A stretch of 64,000 nucleotides of DNA from Actinomyces sp. oral taxon 897 (GCF_002999235.1 NZ_CP027236.1:1922001-1986000); one strand, 5' to 3'. Positions 33,301 through 42,816 are shown, counted from the stretch's first letter. Numbers and translations are program-made. The notes: a model not told the origin generated them from the sequence alone.

Positions 33301-33423
33301 GACCGCGCCGCCGTGGCGCTCACCGCCCGCAGCTGAGTCCGCCACGCGCCCGCGCTGCCCACCACGCGCCCCCGCTCCTCCCTATACTCGGCTCCGTCCA
33401 GGCCGCTGACCGAGGGGACCACC

Positions 33424-34812
33424 ATGACCGCACACTCACCGCGCTCGCGCGCCACAGTGGCCCTGGGACGCGCCGCGCGCCTCGCCGCCCGCCTGCGGGG
33501 CGGGGGTTCCGGCGGCACCGCCTTCCCCGGCCTGGTCATGGAGCGGGCCGACCCGGGCTTCCTGGCCCGGACACTGGGGGCCCTGCCCCACGGCGTCATC
33601 GTGGTCTCCGGCACCAACGGCAAGACCACCACCACCAAGATGGTGGTCGACCTCCTGCGCGCGTCGGGCCTGCGGGTCTTCACCAACCGCACCGGCAGCA
33701 ACTTCGTGCGCGGCGTGCTGGCCGCCCTGCTCACCGAGGTGGACGCCTCCGGCCACCTGGACGCCGACATCGCCGTCCTGGAGCTGGACGAGGCCCACGC
33801 CGTCCACTTCGTGCGGGCGGTACGCCCACGCGCATGCCTCCTGCTCAACGTCATGCGCGACCAGCTCGACCGCTTCGGCGAGATCGACTACACGGCCTCC
33901 CTACTGCACACGGTGGCCAAGGCCACCACCGGCGTCGTCGTGGTCAACGCGGACGACCCCCGCCTGGCCGCCCCCGCCTTCACCGAGGACCTCAGGGCGC
34001 GCGTCGCCTCCTTCGGCGCCGGGCCCGCGCTACGCTCCCTGTTCCTGTCCGACGACGACCTGCGCACCGGCCAGGTGAGCACCCTGACCGACGCCGCCCC
34101 CGGCGGGCAGGCCACCGTCCTCCTGGAGTCCCTGCACGGCCAGGACGCCGTCCTGTCCCTGGCACCCCACGTGGCGCAGGCCCCGGACGCCCCCGGCACA
34201 CCGGGCACCTCCGCCGCGTCCGGCACCCGCTCCACCCACGAGGTCACCTTCACCATCCCGGGTATCCACAACCAGCTCAACGCTTGCGCGGCCCTGGCCC
34301 TGGTCCTGGAGGTGCTGGGCCAGGACGCCGACGTCCCGGCGGCCCTGAGGGCCCTGTCGCACGTCCAAGCGGCCTTCGGGCGCGGGGAGGTCCTCCACCT
34401 CGACGGCCGGGAGGTCCAGCTGAGCCTGGTGAAGAACCCGGCGGGCTTCCGCATGGGGCTGCTGACCGCGGCCACGGCGCCCGGCCCCGAGACCGTCATG
34501 ATCGCCATCAACGACGAGTACGCCGACGGCCGGGACATGTCCTGGCTGTGGGACGTGGACTTCTCGGCCCTGCGGGCCGAGGGCGTCGCGGTGGTCACCG
34601 GCGTACGCGCCTGGGACATGGCCCTGCGCCTGGCCTACGACGAGGTGCCTGCCGCCGCCGTCGAGCCGGACCTGTCCAGGGCCCTGGAGCGGGTGCGTAC
34701 CGCCGCCCGCCAGGCCGACCGGCCCGTACGGATCTTCACCACCTACACGGCCATGCTGGCCCTGCGCGCCCGGCTGGGCGAGATCACCGACGTCGAGGAG
34801 GTCATGAAGTGA
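33424..34812 (+). CDS. murT: MurT-like lipid II isoglutaminyl synthase subunit, lacking the zinc ribbon
   Basis: This 462-residue Mur-ligase-like subunit partners with GatD to amidate D-Glu of lipid II. The ATP-binding loop VVSGTNGKTTTTKM (61-74), NRTGSNFVRG, ELDEAHAVHFVRAVRP, LNVMRDQLDRFGEIDY and VVVNADDPRLAAP are standard. The C-terminal DUF1727 region includes LSLVKNPAGFRMGLLT and VMIAINDEYADGRDMSWLWD. Most MurT proteins carry a Cys4 zinc ribbon in the central domain. Here the only cysteines visible are in RACLLLN and NACAAL, so the ribbon is absent. The stop overlaps gatD by four bases (GTGA). Confidence 0.92.
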   Translation: MTAHSPRSRATVALGRAARLAARLRGGGSGGTAFPGLVMERADPGFLARTLGALPHGVIVVSGTNGKTTTTKMVVDLLRASGLRVFTNRTGSNFVRGVLAALLTEVDASGHLDADIAVLELDEAHAVHFVRAVRPRACLLLNVMRDQLDRFGEIDYTASLLHTVAKATTGVVVVNADDPRLAAPAFTEDLRARVASFGAGPALRSLFLSDDDLRTGQVSTLTDAAPGGQATVLLESLHGQDAVLSLAPHVAQAPDAPGTPGTSAASGTRSTHEVTFTIPGIHNQLNACAALALVLEVLGQDADVPAALRALSHVQAAFGRGEVLHLDGREVQLSLVKNPAGFRMGLLTAATAPGPETVMIAINDEYADGRDMSWLWDVDFSALRAEGVAVVTGVRAWDMALRLAYDEVPAAAVEPDLSRALERVRTAARQADRPVRIFTTYTAMLALRARLGEITDVEEVMK

Positions 34813-35627
34813 GCACCCCCCAGGCCAGTGGCGGCGCGTCCGGCGCCGTGCGCTACGAGCACACCACCGACGGCCCCGCCCTGGGCAGGCTGCGCATCCT
34901 CCAGCTCTACCCCCGGGACATGAACATCTACGGCGACTGGGGCAACACCCTGACCCTGACGCGCCGGGCACAGTGGCGCGGGTACGACGTCGAGCTGCTC
35001 TCCTACGACCCAGGTGACAGCCTGCCTGGCGACGTCCACCTCCTGGTGGGCGGCGGCGGACAGGACTCCGGCCAGGAGAAGATCAAGGAGGACCTCGTCA
35101 CCCGGGGTGCGGACCTGCGGGCCTGGGCGGCCGACGGCCTGCCCATGCTGGTCATCTGCGGCCTCTACCAGCTCTTCGGCCACCGGTTCACCACCTCCGA
35201 GGGCGCCGAGATCCCCGGGGTGAGCATTATCGACGCCGAGACCGTGGGCGGCCCCAGGCGATTGATCGGCAATATCACCCTGTCCACGGACCTGGGCACG
35301 GTGGTGGGCTACGAGAACCACTCGGGCCTGACCACCCTGGGACCGGGGGCCCGGCCCTTCGGGCGGGTCACGCAGGGGGACGGCAACAACGGCAAGGACG
35401 GTACGGAGGGGGCGCGAGTGCACCACGTCATCGGCACCTACCTGCACGGCTCCCTCCTGCCCAAGAACCCCGCCGTGGCCGACTGGCTGCTTGAGCAGGC
35501 CTGCACGCGGGCCGGGGTCGAGTGGGTACCGGCCCAGCCGCAGGTCCCGGTGGCCCTGCCTGGCGGGGCGGACCTGGCCACCGAGGCCGAGCGGGCCCGG
35601 AAGGTGGCCCGCTCCCGCCCCCGCTGA
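34809..35627 (+). CDS. gatD: GatD-like glutamine amidotransferase subunit
   Basis: This 272-residue class I glutamine amidotransferase of the CobB/CobQ type supplies ammonia to MurT. It has LRILQLYPRDMNIYGDWGNT, VGGGGQDSGQEKI, the nucleophile in MLVICGLYQLFGH (Cys about 117), VGYENHSG, and the catalytic His region HHVIGTYLHGSLLPKNP. The last 55 residues are a family-variable tail. GTG 34809 overlaps the murT stop. Peptidoglycan amidation affects cross-linking and beta-lactam or lysozyme sensitivity in Gram-positives. Confidence 0.93.
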   Translation: MSTPQASGGASGAVRYEHTTDGPALGRLRILQLYPRDMNIYGDWGNTLTLTRRAQWRGYDVELLSYDPGDSLPGDVHLLVGGGGQDSGQEKIKEDLVTRGADLRAWAADGLPMLVICGLYQLFGHRFTTSEGAEIPGVSIIDAETVGGPRRLIGNITLSTDLGTVVGYENHSGLTTLGPGARPFGRVTQGDGNNGKDGTEGARVHHVIGTYLHGSLLPKNPAVADWLLEQACTRAGVEWVPAQPQVPVALPGGADLATEAERARKVARSRPR

Positions 35628-35660
35628 GCCCTCCACCCCACCCCGTCCCACCCCCGTTCG

Positions 35661-35714
35661 CGAGAACGGTACTTATTTGTCGTGAGAACGGTACTTATTG
35701 CTCGTGAGAACGGG
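35661..35714. repeat. Three-copy 22-bp tandem repeat after gatD
   Basis: GAGAACGG recurs at 35662, 35684 and 35706, exactly 22 bp apart. The first two units share GAGAACGGTACTTATT; the third ends after GAGAACGGG. It is AT-richer than its surroundings. Confidence 0.85.
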
Positions 35715-35983
35715 GGCTGTGGCTGACGGCAGTGCCGGTGCCGGACCTGCCCTAAGGAGCGCCGGGCCCGTGCGGCTTGCCGACGAGGAGCGCACTAGCC
35801 CGACGTGGAGCGCACCGGCCCGAGGCAGGCACCACACCTGGGCGCTACCTGGGCAGACACGACAGACAGGGGCACACACCCACCCAACAGTGAGGCACGT
35901 CACTCTAAGCGAGTGGCGCCCGGGCATGGCTGTCCGATATATTCCTACTCCGTTGCACGACGCCACGGCGTCGTGGGGCGCCT
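35715..35983. other. Gap before tRNA-Ser
   Basis: No ORF with gene-like composition. The tRNA promoter is presumably near 35930-35960, where the sequence becomes less GC-rich (GATATATTCC at 35936-35945). Confidence 0.4.
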
Positions 35984-36071
35984 GGAGGATTCGCCTAGTG
36001 GCCTATGGCGCACGCTTGGAAAGCGTGTTGGGTGCAAGCCCTCGGGGGTTCGAATCCCCCATCCTCCGCCA
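35984..36071 (+). tRNA. tRNA-Ser (anticodon GGA)
   Basis: The acceptor GGAGGAT pairs with ATCCTCC. The anticodon stem CACGC/GCGTG carries loop TTGGAAA (anticodon GGA). A long variable arm (TTGGGTGCAAGCCCTC) identifies a class II serine tRNA, and the T arm is GGGGGTTCGAATCCCCC. Discriminator G at 36068, followed by encoded CCA. Confidence 0.95.
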
Positions 36072-36296
36072 CCCCTGGGACCGCGACGGTTCCGGGGCCT
36101 TGTTTTGTGTCCTTGTTCACACAGTGCCCCGCAGCTCGACCAGCACCTCGATCCGGCCGCCTGAGACCCACCCACGAGGGCACCCCTCCCACCAGTACGG
36201 GACGCAAGAGGCGTCCCGGTGAGTGCGTCCCGAATCAGATGCCGGCGTCGCCCCCGGGCGGCAAGTCTCTCGTGTCGAGGGGGGTGCGTGAGGTCA

Positions 36297-36491
36297 TCAG
36301 ATGCGTCCGACGACAGGCTGAAAACTCTTCCGCCTGCCCCGACGCAGCTCGGCGCCCAGGCGCCGGGCCTCAAGGGCCTTCCTAGCCTTCTCCGCCAGGT
36401 CCTGCTCCCTAGTACCGACCGGGGGGCGCAGGGCCGGGGTGGTCGGCTGGGTGGGGGAAGGTGGGGTAGGGGATGCCGTCGTCGTGGTCAT
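36297..36491 (-). CDS. Small basic protein, unknown function
   Basis: The protein has 64 residues from ATG 36491 with TAGGAGG 7 bp upstream, a strong indication of translation. The N-terminal 28 residues are Thr/Pro-rich and probably disordered (MTTTTASPTPPSPTQPTTPA). The rest, EQDLAEKARKALEARRLGAE then LRRGRRKSFQPVVGRI, is a charged helix with a basic end that could contact nucleic acid. It sits between tRNA-Ser and the SRP RNA, on the opposite strand. Family not recognised. Confidence 0.6.
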   Translation of the reverse strand: MTTTTASPTPPSPTQPTTPALRPPVGTREQDLAEKARKALEARRLGAELRRGRRKSFQPVVGRI

Positions 36492-36683
36492 GAGGATCCT
36501 CCTAGATGTGGTGGTCTACCTACCCTAGGGCGGCGGCCCCACGGATACCAGAGTGGCCGAGACAACACGACGAGACCTTCCCCGCGGCTACCTCTTGGGG
36601 GACGCCACCTTGACCCTGGCGACCGAGATCCGCCCGCGCCCGCACCGCCCCACCAGCCGATTCGGCACCGCAGCCGTTGTCGG

Positions 36684-36689
36684 GTACAC
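36684..36689 (+). promoter_or_regulatory. -10 element of the SRP RNA gene
   Basis: TACACT is placed 8 bases before the predicted 5' end of the SRP RNA. A -35 is not clear. Confidence 0.5.
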
Positions 36690-36697
36690 TGCTGCCC

Positions 36698-36786
36698 GGC
36701 CCCTCGTGCGGCGTTATCTCGCGAACTCCCCCAGGACCGGAAGGTAGCAAGGGTAAGCGGGCTCTGGCGGGTGCACGGGGGGTCCT
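36698..36786 (+). ncRNA. ffs: Signal recognition particle RNA, small bacterial type
   Basis: The conserved core CAGGACCGGAAGGTAGCAA, then GGGTAAGCGGGC, contains the GGAA tetraloop flanked by the Ffh-binding internal loops. The flanking arms pair over a long helix (GGCCCCTCGTGC at 36698 with GCACGGGGGGTCC at 36773). Length about 89 nt. SRP RNA with Ffh targets ribosomes making membrane proteins. The neighbouring dnaX-recR genes are its usual company in bacteria. Confidence 0.92.
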
Positions 36787-36943
36787 TGACTCACCGCCGG
36801 TCCCAACCCCGGCCGCACTCCTGCACCTTCTCACACATCTCACTGCGCCACCGCTCCGGACCGCACCGCCGTCGCTACCCTCGCCCCGCCAGGGCGACGG
36901 CGGCGGGAGTCCCCAGACCCTGGTGACGTGGCGGAGAACGTCT

Positions 36944-39900
36944 ATGAAGTTTAATGACATCGTTGCCACGGGACTCAAAAACATTCTCCCGACACACCTA
37001 GAGCCCTACACCCGCAAGGTGCTCGGTGAGGCGGCGCTGACCCGGTTGAGGTACCGGACGGGGGCCGACGCCGAGCCCCTCAGGCTCTCCCAGGCGGCAG
37101 TCCAGCTGGACCTCCTCATTGACCCTCCCCACGGCTCGCGACGACCGGTGAGAATGGACCTGCGCAGCAAGCTGCGTGAGGCACGCAAGCACCTCCATGA
37201 CATAGACCACGGCCTACCACTCACCTACGACCAGGCTCAGACGACTCTTACTCTTATTAAAGAGATTCTCACCATGGTCAACGTCCCGGACGGTGTCCTC
37301 GCAATTGAGCAGCTTGCAGAGACGCTCAGACGCTCCGCCAGCACCCCTCCTGTAGCGCCCCACACTAACCGCACTCAGCTACCGCCCCGCACCGACCGTA
37401 CCCAGCAGAAGACCTCCTGGCCGCACCCGACGGACACACCCCGCACACGCACCCCTACAGGTGCTCCCCGTATGGAGCCCTCTCGCACGGAGGCGCCCCG
37501 GCCAGGGCCGGGCGCCGTCCAGGCCACCGCGAGACCGCACCACCCCTCGGCGTCACCGGCCCCCTCCCGCCCCTGGGGCAACCCGTTCGAGGACGTCGTG
37601 GTCGAGGCCTGGTGCACCCCCGTCATTAGCTACGCCCACGCGGTGGTGGGCCGGGGACTGAGCATGACCGTCCGCGTGTCCGCGCCCGCCGCCCAGGACA
37701 CGGGCGGCACGCCCAGCACCCCGCCGTCCGACCGCTCCACCGTACCCGGGCGCCCCCGCGGCGCGACCGGCCTGAACCGCTCCCACCCCGCGACGCCCCC
37801 GGGCAGGCCGCTCGGCAGCCGCCTGCCGCGCACCGTCGCCGTCACGCTCAGGATCCGTCACGAGCAGGGGTACGAGCTCACCGAGCCGTGGCACCTGACG
37901 TGGGACACCGCCAGCCACCCCGTCCTGAAGGCGACCCGCCGCCTGCCCCTCAACCGGGCAGGCCTGCTCCGGGTGACCCGGGAGGGGCGCGCCCGCATCC
38001 AGGTCACGCTGGACGCGCGGCCCCAGGCCTCAGCCCAGCCGCGTCCCGGGGCCGGACCAGCCCCCTCGGCGACCCGTGCCCAGGCGACCCGCTACTCGGT
38101 GACCCGCCTTCCCGGCGCACTGACCGTCCTGCCTCCCCGGCGGTGGATACTGGCCGGGGACACGACGTGGGCCGGGGACGCCCTGGCCACCTTCGTCCAG
38201 CCGACCCAGTCCGCCGTCCGGACCCTGGCGGCCGAGGTGCTGGGGCGCCTGCGCCCGGGCAGTCCCGCCAGCCCACCACGGGCCAACACGCCACGCGCCA
38301 CCACCCCGTCCCCGAGCGGCCCCGGCTCACCCGAGGAGGCCGACGCCCTCGTCTACGCCGTCCTGGCAGCCCTGCACCGTCGCGGGCTCCGGGCCACCCA
38401 GCCCCCCGCGCCGTGGGACCGCGTGGCCTTACCCATACGTCCGGGCGCCTCCCTGCTCGACCTGCGTCGGGGCAGCACGCTGGAGCTGGCCGTCCTCATC
38501 GCCAGCGTGCTGGAGCACCTGGAGGTACCCGCCCTGCTCCTCCTGACACCCACGCACGTCCTCGTGGGCTACCAGCGCCAGGCCGGGGCAGTGGCGGCCT
38601 CCTCGCCCGAGGCGGTCATCGACCTGGTCAAGCGGGGCGTGGTGGAGCTCATTGACCCCGCCCTCCTGGCCTTCAACGACCTCGCGCCCAGCCAGGAGGG
38701 CCCCAGGACGGTCCTCACCCCGGCGGACCTCGCGCTCACGGTCTCGATCGGCGCCGCACGGGCAGGCAGGATCCTCCCCCAACCCGATCCGGGCCACCAG
38801 GACCCCACGACGCAGGTCCCGGCGCCCACCAGCACCCCCACCCCGGTACCCGCCCGCCCAGGGGCCGCGCCCGCGGACCAGCCGACCGGCCCCAGCCCAA
38901 CCGGACCCGCCCCCAGCCCCAGCGGTCCCGGCCCGGCCAGCCCAGGCGGCTCAGGCCCCGCTAACACCAGCCCGACCGGCCCCGGCCCAGACGGCACCAC
39001 GGCTACCGGCCCGGTGCCTCAGCGCGTCGAGGAGTGGAAGCAGAGCCTCCTCGATCTGAGCACATACAATCCTCTTATACATATTCCATCATACAATAAC
39101 AATATTCCATCTGCCGGCAATATGCCCAAGGACGTCGTCGAGCTCCTCATGCCCGGGCACCTCGTCAGCCAGCTGGAGGACCGGGTCAACGCCAAGGACC
39201 TTATCGCCCTGGTCCCGGCCGACTCGGACGTCCGGCAGGGCACCCCCCAGGCAGACGCCCTGGCCACCACCCTGCTCACCGAGCACAGGACGGTGCAGGT
39301 CAACCTGGCCACCAGGCACTACCAGCCCGTCCTCGCCTCCCTCACGGACCGTTCCCAGAGCTCCATGAGCGAGACCGGGGCCAGCAACCTCTACCTGGCT
39401 ATCGGGACTCTGAGGTGGCAGACGTCCGAGAAGCAGGTGCGCTCACCGCTCATCCTCATCCCGGTCACCCTCGGCCTCACCGAGGAGGGCTACGTCCTGA
39501 CCCCTGACGAGACGGTGGTCTCCACCCCGAACCACTCCCTGGTCACCCGCTTCAAGGCCGACACCGGCATCGAGCTCACCGAGCTGGTCAACCCGCAGCG
39601 GGACAGGCACGGCATTGACGTGGACGCCACCATGAAGGCGATCCGCCTCAGGCTCCACCAGGCGCACAAGGACAAGGAGGTCACCCTCGCCCCCACCGTC
39701 CACCTCGGGCTGTTCCGCTTCTCCCCCTACCGGATGTGGCAGGACCTGGAGGACTCCTGGCGCACCCTCGCCGCCAACCCGCTGGTGTCCCACCTCATTG
39801 AGGCCCCCGGGCACGACTTCGTCGACCCGGCAGGGGTGCCCGCCAGCGAGCCCGGCCTCGACGCCGTCGTCGAGGACCTGCCCCTGACCGCCGACGCCAC

Positions 39901-42715
39901 CCAGGCCCGGGTCGTGGCCGAGGCCGTGACCGGGCACAGCCTCGTGGTGGAGGGGCCGCCAGGGACGGGCAAGTCCCAGACGGTCGCCAACCTCGTCTTC
40001 CGGGCCCTGGCCACCGGTAAGACCATTATGTTCGTGGCGGAGAAGCAGTCGGCGCTCGACGTCGTTGCCCGCCGACTGCGCCAGGAGACCGGCATCGGCC
40101 CGCTCCTGCTCAACCTCCACGACAACAGCGTCAGGTCCGCCGAGGTGCGCGACACCCTGCGCACGGCCTACAGCCTGGACCCCGGGACCGTGGACGCGGC
40201 CCGCCTGGCAGCCGACCGCGAGCGCCTCCGGGCACTGCGCTCCCAGCTGGAGCGCTACCGGACCGCCCTGCACAGGCCCAACGGGTCGGTGCGCTCCTAC
40301 TACGACGCCCGCGCCCGGCTGGTGGCCCCCCGCGCGGACGGCCCCCAGGACGAGACGTTGAGGCTCTTCAAGGAGCTCTCCCACCGCACCGGGCTCGACT
40401 CCTTCGACCCGGCCGCGCACCGCGACCTGGTGGAGGACTACCGTCAGGCGCAGGCCCGGGTGCGCGCCGCCCTGAGCCAGGAGGCCCTGGCCGCCGTGGC
40501 CCGGCGTCGCGACAAGGTGCTGGCCGAGGCGGGTCGCAGGGCCCAGGAGCTGCGTCAGGAGATCCTCCACCGCAAGGGCATGAGCATCCAGGAGCTCATG
40601 GGCGCCTACGGGGACCTGGTCACCGCGCTGACGCCCTGCATCCTGGCCTCCCCCGACTCGGTGGCCCACTTCCTGCCCGCCCGACGCCGGTACGTGGACA
40701 TTGTCGTCTTCGACGAGGCCTCCCAGATCCGGGTGGCCGCCGCCGTGGGGGCCATAGGGCGGGGGCGCTCGGCGGTCATTGTGGGCGACCCCCGGCAGAT
40801 GCCGCCCACGGCCACCGCCAGGCCCCGCGGCGCCGCCGGCGGGGAGGTGGCGGACGAGACCTCGGTCCTCACCCGGTGCCTGGACGGCGGGGTGGCCAGC
40901 TACCGGCTCGGCTGGCACTACCGCAGCCGGGTGGAGTCGCTCATCGCCTTCTCCAACCAGCGCTACTACGACGGGACCCTGGCCTCCTTCCCCAGCCCGC
41001 TGGCCATGGCCGCCCGGCCCGACGACTCCCCGGACGGGTACGGGATCTCGCTGCGCCGCGTCCAGGGCACCTACATCAGCCCCGAGGAGCGCCACCACCA
41101 CCCCCAGGCGCGCCCGCGGACCAACCCCCGTGAGGCCCGGGAGATCGTCAACGAGGTGCTCCTGCGCCTGAGGGCCTCAGAGTGCACCCCCTCCCTGGGC
41201 GTCATCACCTTCAACGCCGCGCAGAGGGACCTTATTGAGCGCTTCCTGCGGGAGGGGCCCGACGCCGACCGGGTGGCCAGGGCCCTGGAGGAGCCCGACG
41301 GGCTGTTCGTGAAGAACCTGGAGAACGTGCAGGGCGAGGAGCGGGACACGATCCTGTTCTCGGTGACCTTCTCGGCCGACTCCAGCGGCAGGGTACCCCT
41401 GAGCCTGGGCCCCCTGTCCCAGGCCGGAGGGGAGCGCCGCCTCAATGTGGCCGTCACCCGGGCGCGGCGGCAGGTCCTGGTCTTCTCCAGCTTCGACCCC
41501 GAGGACCTGCACGCTGAGCGCTCCAGGCACCAGGGTCTCAAGGACCTGCGCGCCTACCTGGAGCTGGCGCGCGACGGCGGGGTGCCGCCCTGCCTGTCCT
41601 CCCCGGCCTTCGCGCTGCCCGTGGACTGGCACCGCCACGAGATCGCCGAGGCGCTGCGCTCACGGGGGCTGACGGTCCACGTCGGGGTCGGGCACTCGTC
41701 CTTCGCGGTCGACCTCGTGCTGGCCCGTCCTGACCAGCCCGACCGGCCGCGGGTGGCGGTGCTCCTGGACGGGCACGAGTGGAACCAGCGCGGCACGGTC
41801 ACGGACCGCGACCTGCTCCCGGTCGACGTGCTGCGGCAGATGGGGTGGGAGCGGGTCGAACGGATCTGGATGCCGGAGTGGGTCAGGGACAGCCGGGCCG
41901 TCACCGACCGGCTCCTGGCGGCGGTCGGGTGGGACGGGGGCGCCGGGGCGGGCAGGGCCACCAGGCCAGGCGCGGACACCGGGAACGCCGGGCCAGGCGC
42001 GGCCGCCGGGGCAGGCGACGCTACCAGGGCGGACACCACCGGGGCCGCTCCGGCTGCCCCACCGGCCGGGGCGGGCAGCGCCGTCGGCACTACCCCGGCT
42101 ACCACCGGCCCCGACGCCCTCGGTCCTGCCTCTGCCCATGCGGCACCGGCTGGCCGGGTGCCGGAGTACGTGGCGTGGAGGCGCACCCAGGTACGACCCC
42201 GGAAGGTCCTGGACCGCGCCGAGGCGGGGCCGGGGCAGGACCCCCAGGCCCGTGCCGAGGTGATCAGGGTGGCCAAGGAGATCTGCGCCGTCGAGTCGCC
42301 GCTGAGGTACCCCCGCCTCGTGCGCAAGGTCTGCTGGGCCTTTGACCTGTCGCCAGTATTCGCCTCCCGCGAGCGGAAGGTGCGTCGGATCCTGGGCAGC
42401 GCCTTCGCCTACGTCGACGAGGAGGACTTCGTGTGGGCCAGCATGGACAGTGTGCGCACGGCACCGCCCTGGCGGCGCAACGCCCTGGACCACGTGGAGC
42501 GGATCGAGGACATCCACCCCCGTGAGCTGGTGGCCCTCATGGCCCAGGTCCGCTCTGCCAGCCCCGCCTGGATCTCCAAGGACGACCTGTTTCTGGAGGT
42601 ACTCAAACGTCTTAGTACCAAGAAACGCAGAATCACTCCTAGCAGGCGCGAACATTTGGAAAATATATTGATACTACTTCAAAATGATGAGATGGGAACG
42701 AGAAGCATTGTTTAA
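36944..42715 (+). CDS. Giant DUF4011-type SF1 helicase with C-terminal nuclease-like domain
   Basis: The protein has 1923 residues. I chose ATG 36944 because earlier codons overlap the SRP RNA. The first 660 residues have a helical start (MKFNDIVATGLKNILPTHLE), disordered Pro-rich linkers and a transglutaminase-like segment (GASLLDLRRGSTLELAVLIA). A DUF4011 region follows (RVEEWKQSLLDLSTYNPLIH to WQTSEKQVRSPLILIPV). Upf1-like helicase motifs are: Walker A GPPGTGKSQTVANL (about residue 1005), Walker B DIVVFDEASQI, VGDPRQMPPT, YRLGWHYRSR, LENVQGEERDTILFS and VAVTRARRQVLVFS. A Vsr/MTES_1575-like nuclease domain follows (HEIAEALRSRGLTVHVGVGH, FAVDLVLARP, VLLDGHEW), and a DUF3320-like end. Proteins of this build are often associated with defence or recombination. 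The gene's tail and two internal spots are AT-rich. Confidence 0.85.
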   Translation: MKFNDIVATGLKNILPTHLEPYTRKVLGEAALTRLRYRTGADAEPLRLSQAAVQLDLLIDPPHGSRRPVRMDLRSKLREARKHLHDIDHGLPLTYDQAQTTLTLIKEILTMVNVPDGVLAIEQLAETLRRSASTPPVAPHTNRTQLPPRTDRTQQKTSWPHPTDTPRTRTPTGAPRMEPSRTEAPRPGPGAVQATARPHHPSASPAPSRPWGNPFEDVVVEAWCTPVISYAHAVVGRGLSMTVRVSAPAAQDTGGTPSTPPSDRSTVPGRPRGATGLNRSHPATPPGRPLGSRLPRTVAVTLRIRHEQGYELTEPWHLTWDTASHPVLKATRRLPLNRAGLLRVTREGRARIQVTLDARPQASAQPRPGAGPAPSATRAQATRYSVTRLPGALTVLPPRRWILAGDTTWAGDALATFVQPTQSAVRTLAAEVLGRLRPGSPASPPRANTPRATTPSPSGPGSPEEADALVYAVLAALHRRGLRATQPPAPWDRVALPIRPGASLLDLRRGSTLELAVLIASVLEHLEVPALLLLTPTHVLVGYQRQAGAVAASSPEAVIDLVKRGVVELIDPALLAFNDLAPSQEGPRTVLTPADLALTVSIGAARAGRILPQPDPGHQDPTTQVPAPTSTPTPVPARPGAAPADQPTGPSPTGPAPSPSGPGPASPGGSGPANTSPTGPGPDGTTATGPVPQRVEEWKQSLLDLSTYNPLIHIPSYNNNIPSAGNMPKDVVELLMPGHLVSQLEDRVNAKDLIALVPADSDVRQGTPQADALATTLLTEHRTVQVNLATRHYQPVLASLTDRSQSSMSETGASNLYLAIGTLRWQTSEKQVRSPLILIPVTLGLTEEGYVLTPDETVVSTPNHSLVTRFKADTGIELTELVNPQRDRHGIDVDATMKAIRLRLHQAHKDKEVTLAPTVHLGLFRFSPYRMWQDLEDSWRTLAANPLVSHLIEAPGHDFVDPAGVPASEPGLDAVVEDLPLTADATQARVVAEAVTGHSLVVEGPPGTGKSQTVANLVFRALATGKTIMFVAEKQSALDVVARRLRQETGIGPLLLNLHDNSVRSAEVRDTLRTAYSLDPGTVDAARLAADRERLRALRSQLERYRTALHRPNGSVRSYYDARARLVAPRADGPQDETLRLFKELSHRTGLDSFDPAAHRDLVEDYRQAQARVRAALSQEALAAVARRRDKVLAEAGRRAQELRQEILHRKGMSIQELMGAYGDLVTALTPCILASPDSVAHFLPARRRYVDIVVFDEASQIRVAAAVGAIGRGRSAVIVGDPRQMPPTATARPRGAAGGEVADETSVLTRCLDGGVASYRLGWHYRSRVESLIAFSNQRYYDGTLASFPSPLAMAARPDDSPDGYGISLRRVQGTYISPEERHHHPQARPRTNPREAREIVNEVLLRLRASECTPSLGVITFNAAQRDLIERFLREGPDADRVARALEEPDGLFVKNLENVQGEERDTILFSVTFSADSSGRVPLSLGPLSQAGGERRLNVAVTRARRQVLVFSSFDPEDLHAERSRHQGLKDLRAYLELARDGGVPPCLSSPAFALPVDWHRHEIAEALRSRGLTVHVGVGHSSFAVDLVLARPDQPDRPRVAVLLDGHEWNQRGTVTDRDLLPVDVLRQMGWERVERIWMPEWVRDSRAVTDRLLAAVGWDGGAGAGRATRPGADTGNAGPGAAAGAGDATRADTTGAAPAAPPAGAGSAVGTTPATTGPDALGPASAHAAPAGRVPEYVAWRRTQVRPRKVLDRAEAGPGQDPQARAEVIRVAKEICAVESPLRYPRLVRKVCWAFDLSPVFASRERKVRRILGSAFAYVDEEDFVWASMDSVRTAPPWRRNALDHVERIEDIHPRELVALMAQVRSASPAWISKDDLFLEVLKRLSTKKRRITPSRREHLENILILLQNDEMGTRSIV

Positions 42716-42816
42716 TATGATAACCAGGTAGGCGGTGCCCCGGGAGGAGGCCGGACGCCAGCAGGCCCCTGAGCGCGTTCTCGCACGACGTCGGCCCGGC
42801 CGATTAGGCTCGGGGC

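Noticed and set aside
33168-35627. Plus-strand 819-codon ORF starting upstream of murT
   Set aside because: Only its last third (GatD, from 34809) is real; the first two thirds are an out-of-frame shadow of murT.
36541-36640. tRNA-like string GGATACCAGAGTGGCCGAG
   Set aside because: The 5' part resembles a serine tRNA D arm, but no anticodon stem, T arm or matching acceptor follows.
36677-36943. Extension of the giant helicase ORF to 36677
   Set aside because: The extension would translate across the SRP RNA gene; the ATG at 36944 has a better start context and begins a helical protein-like sequence.
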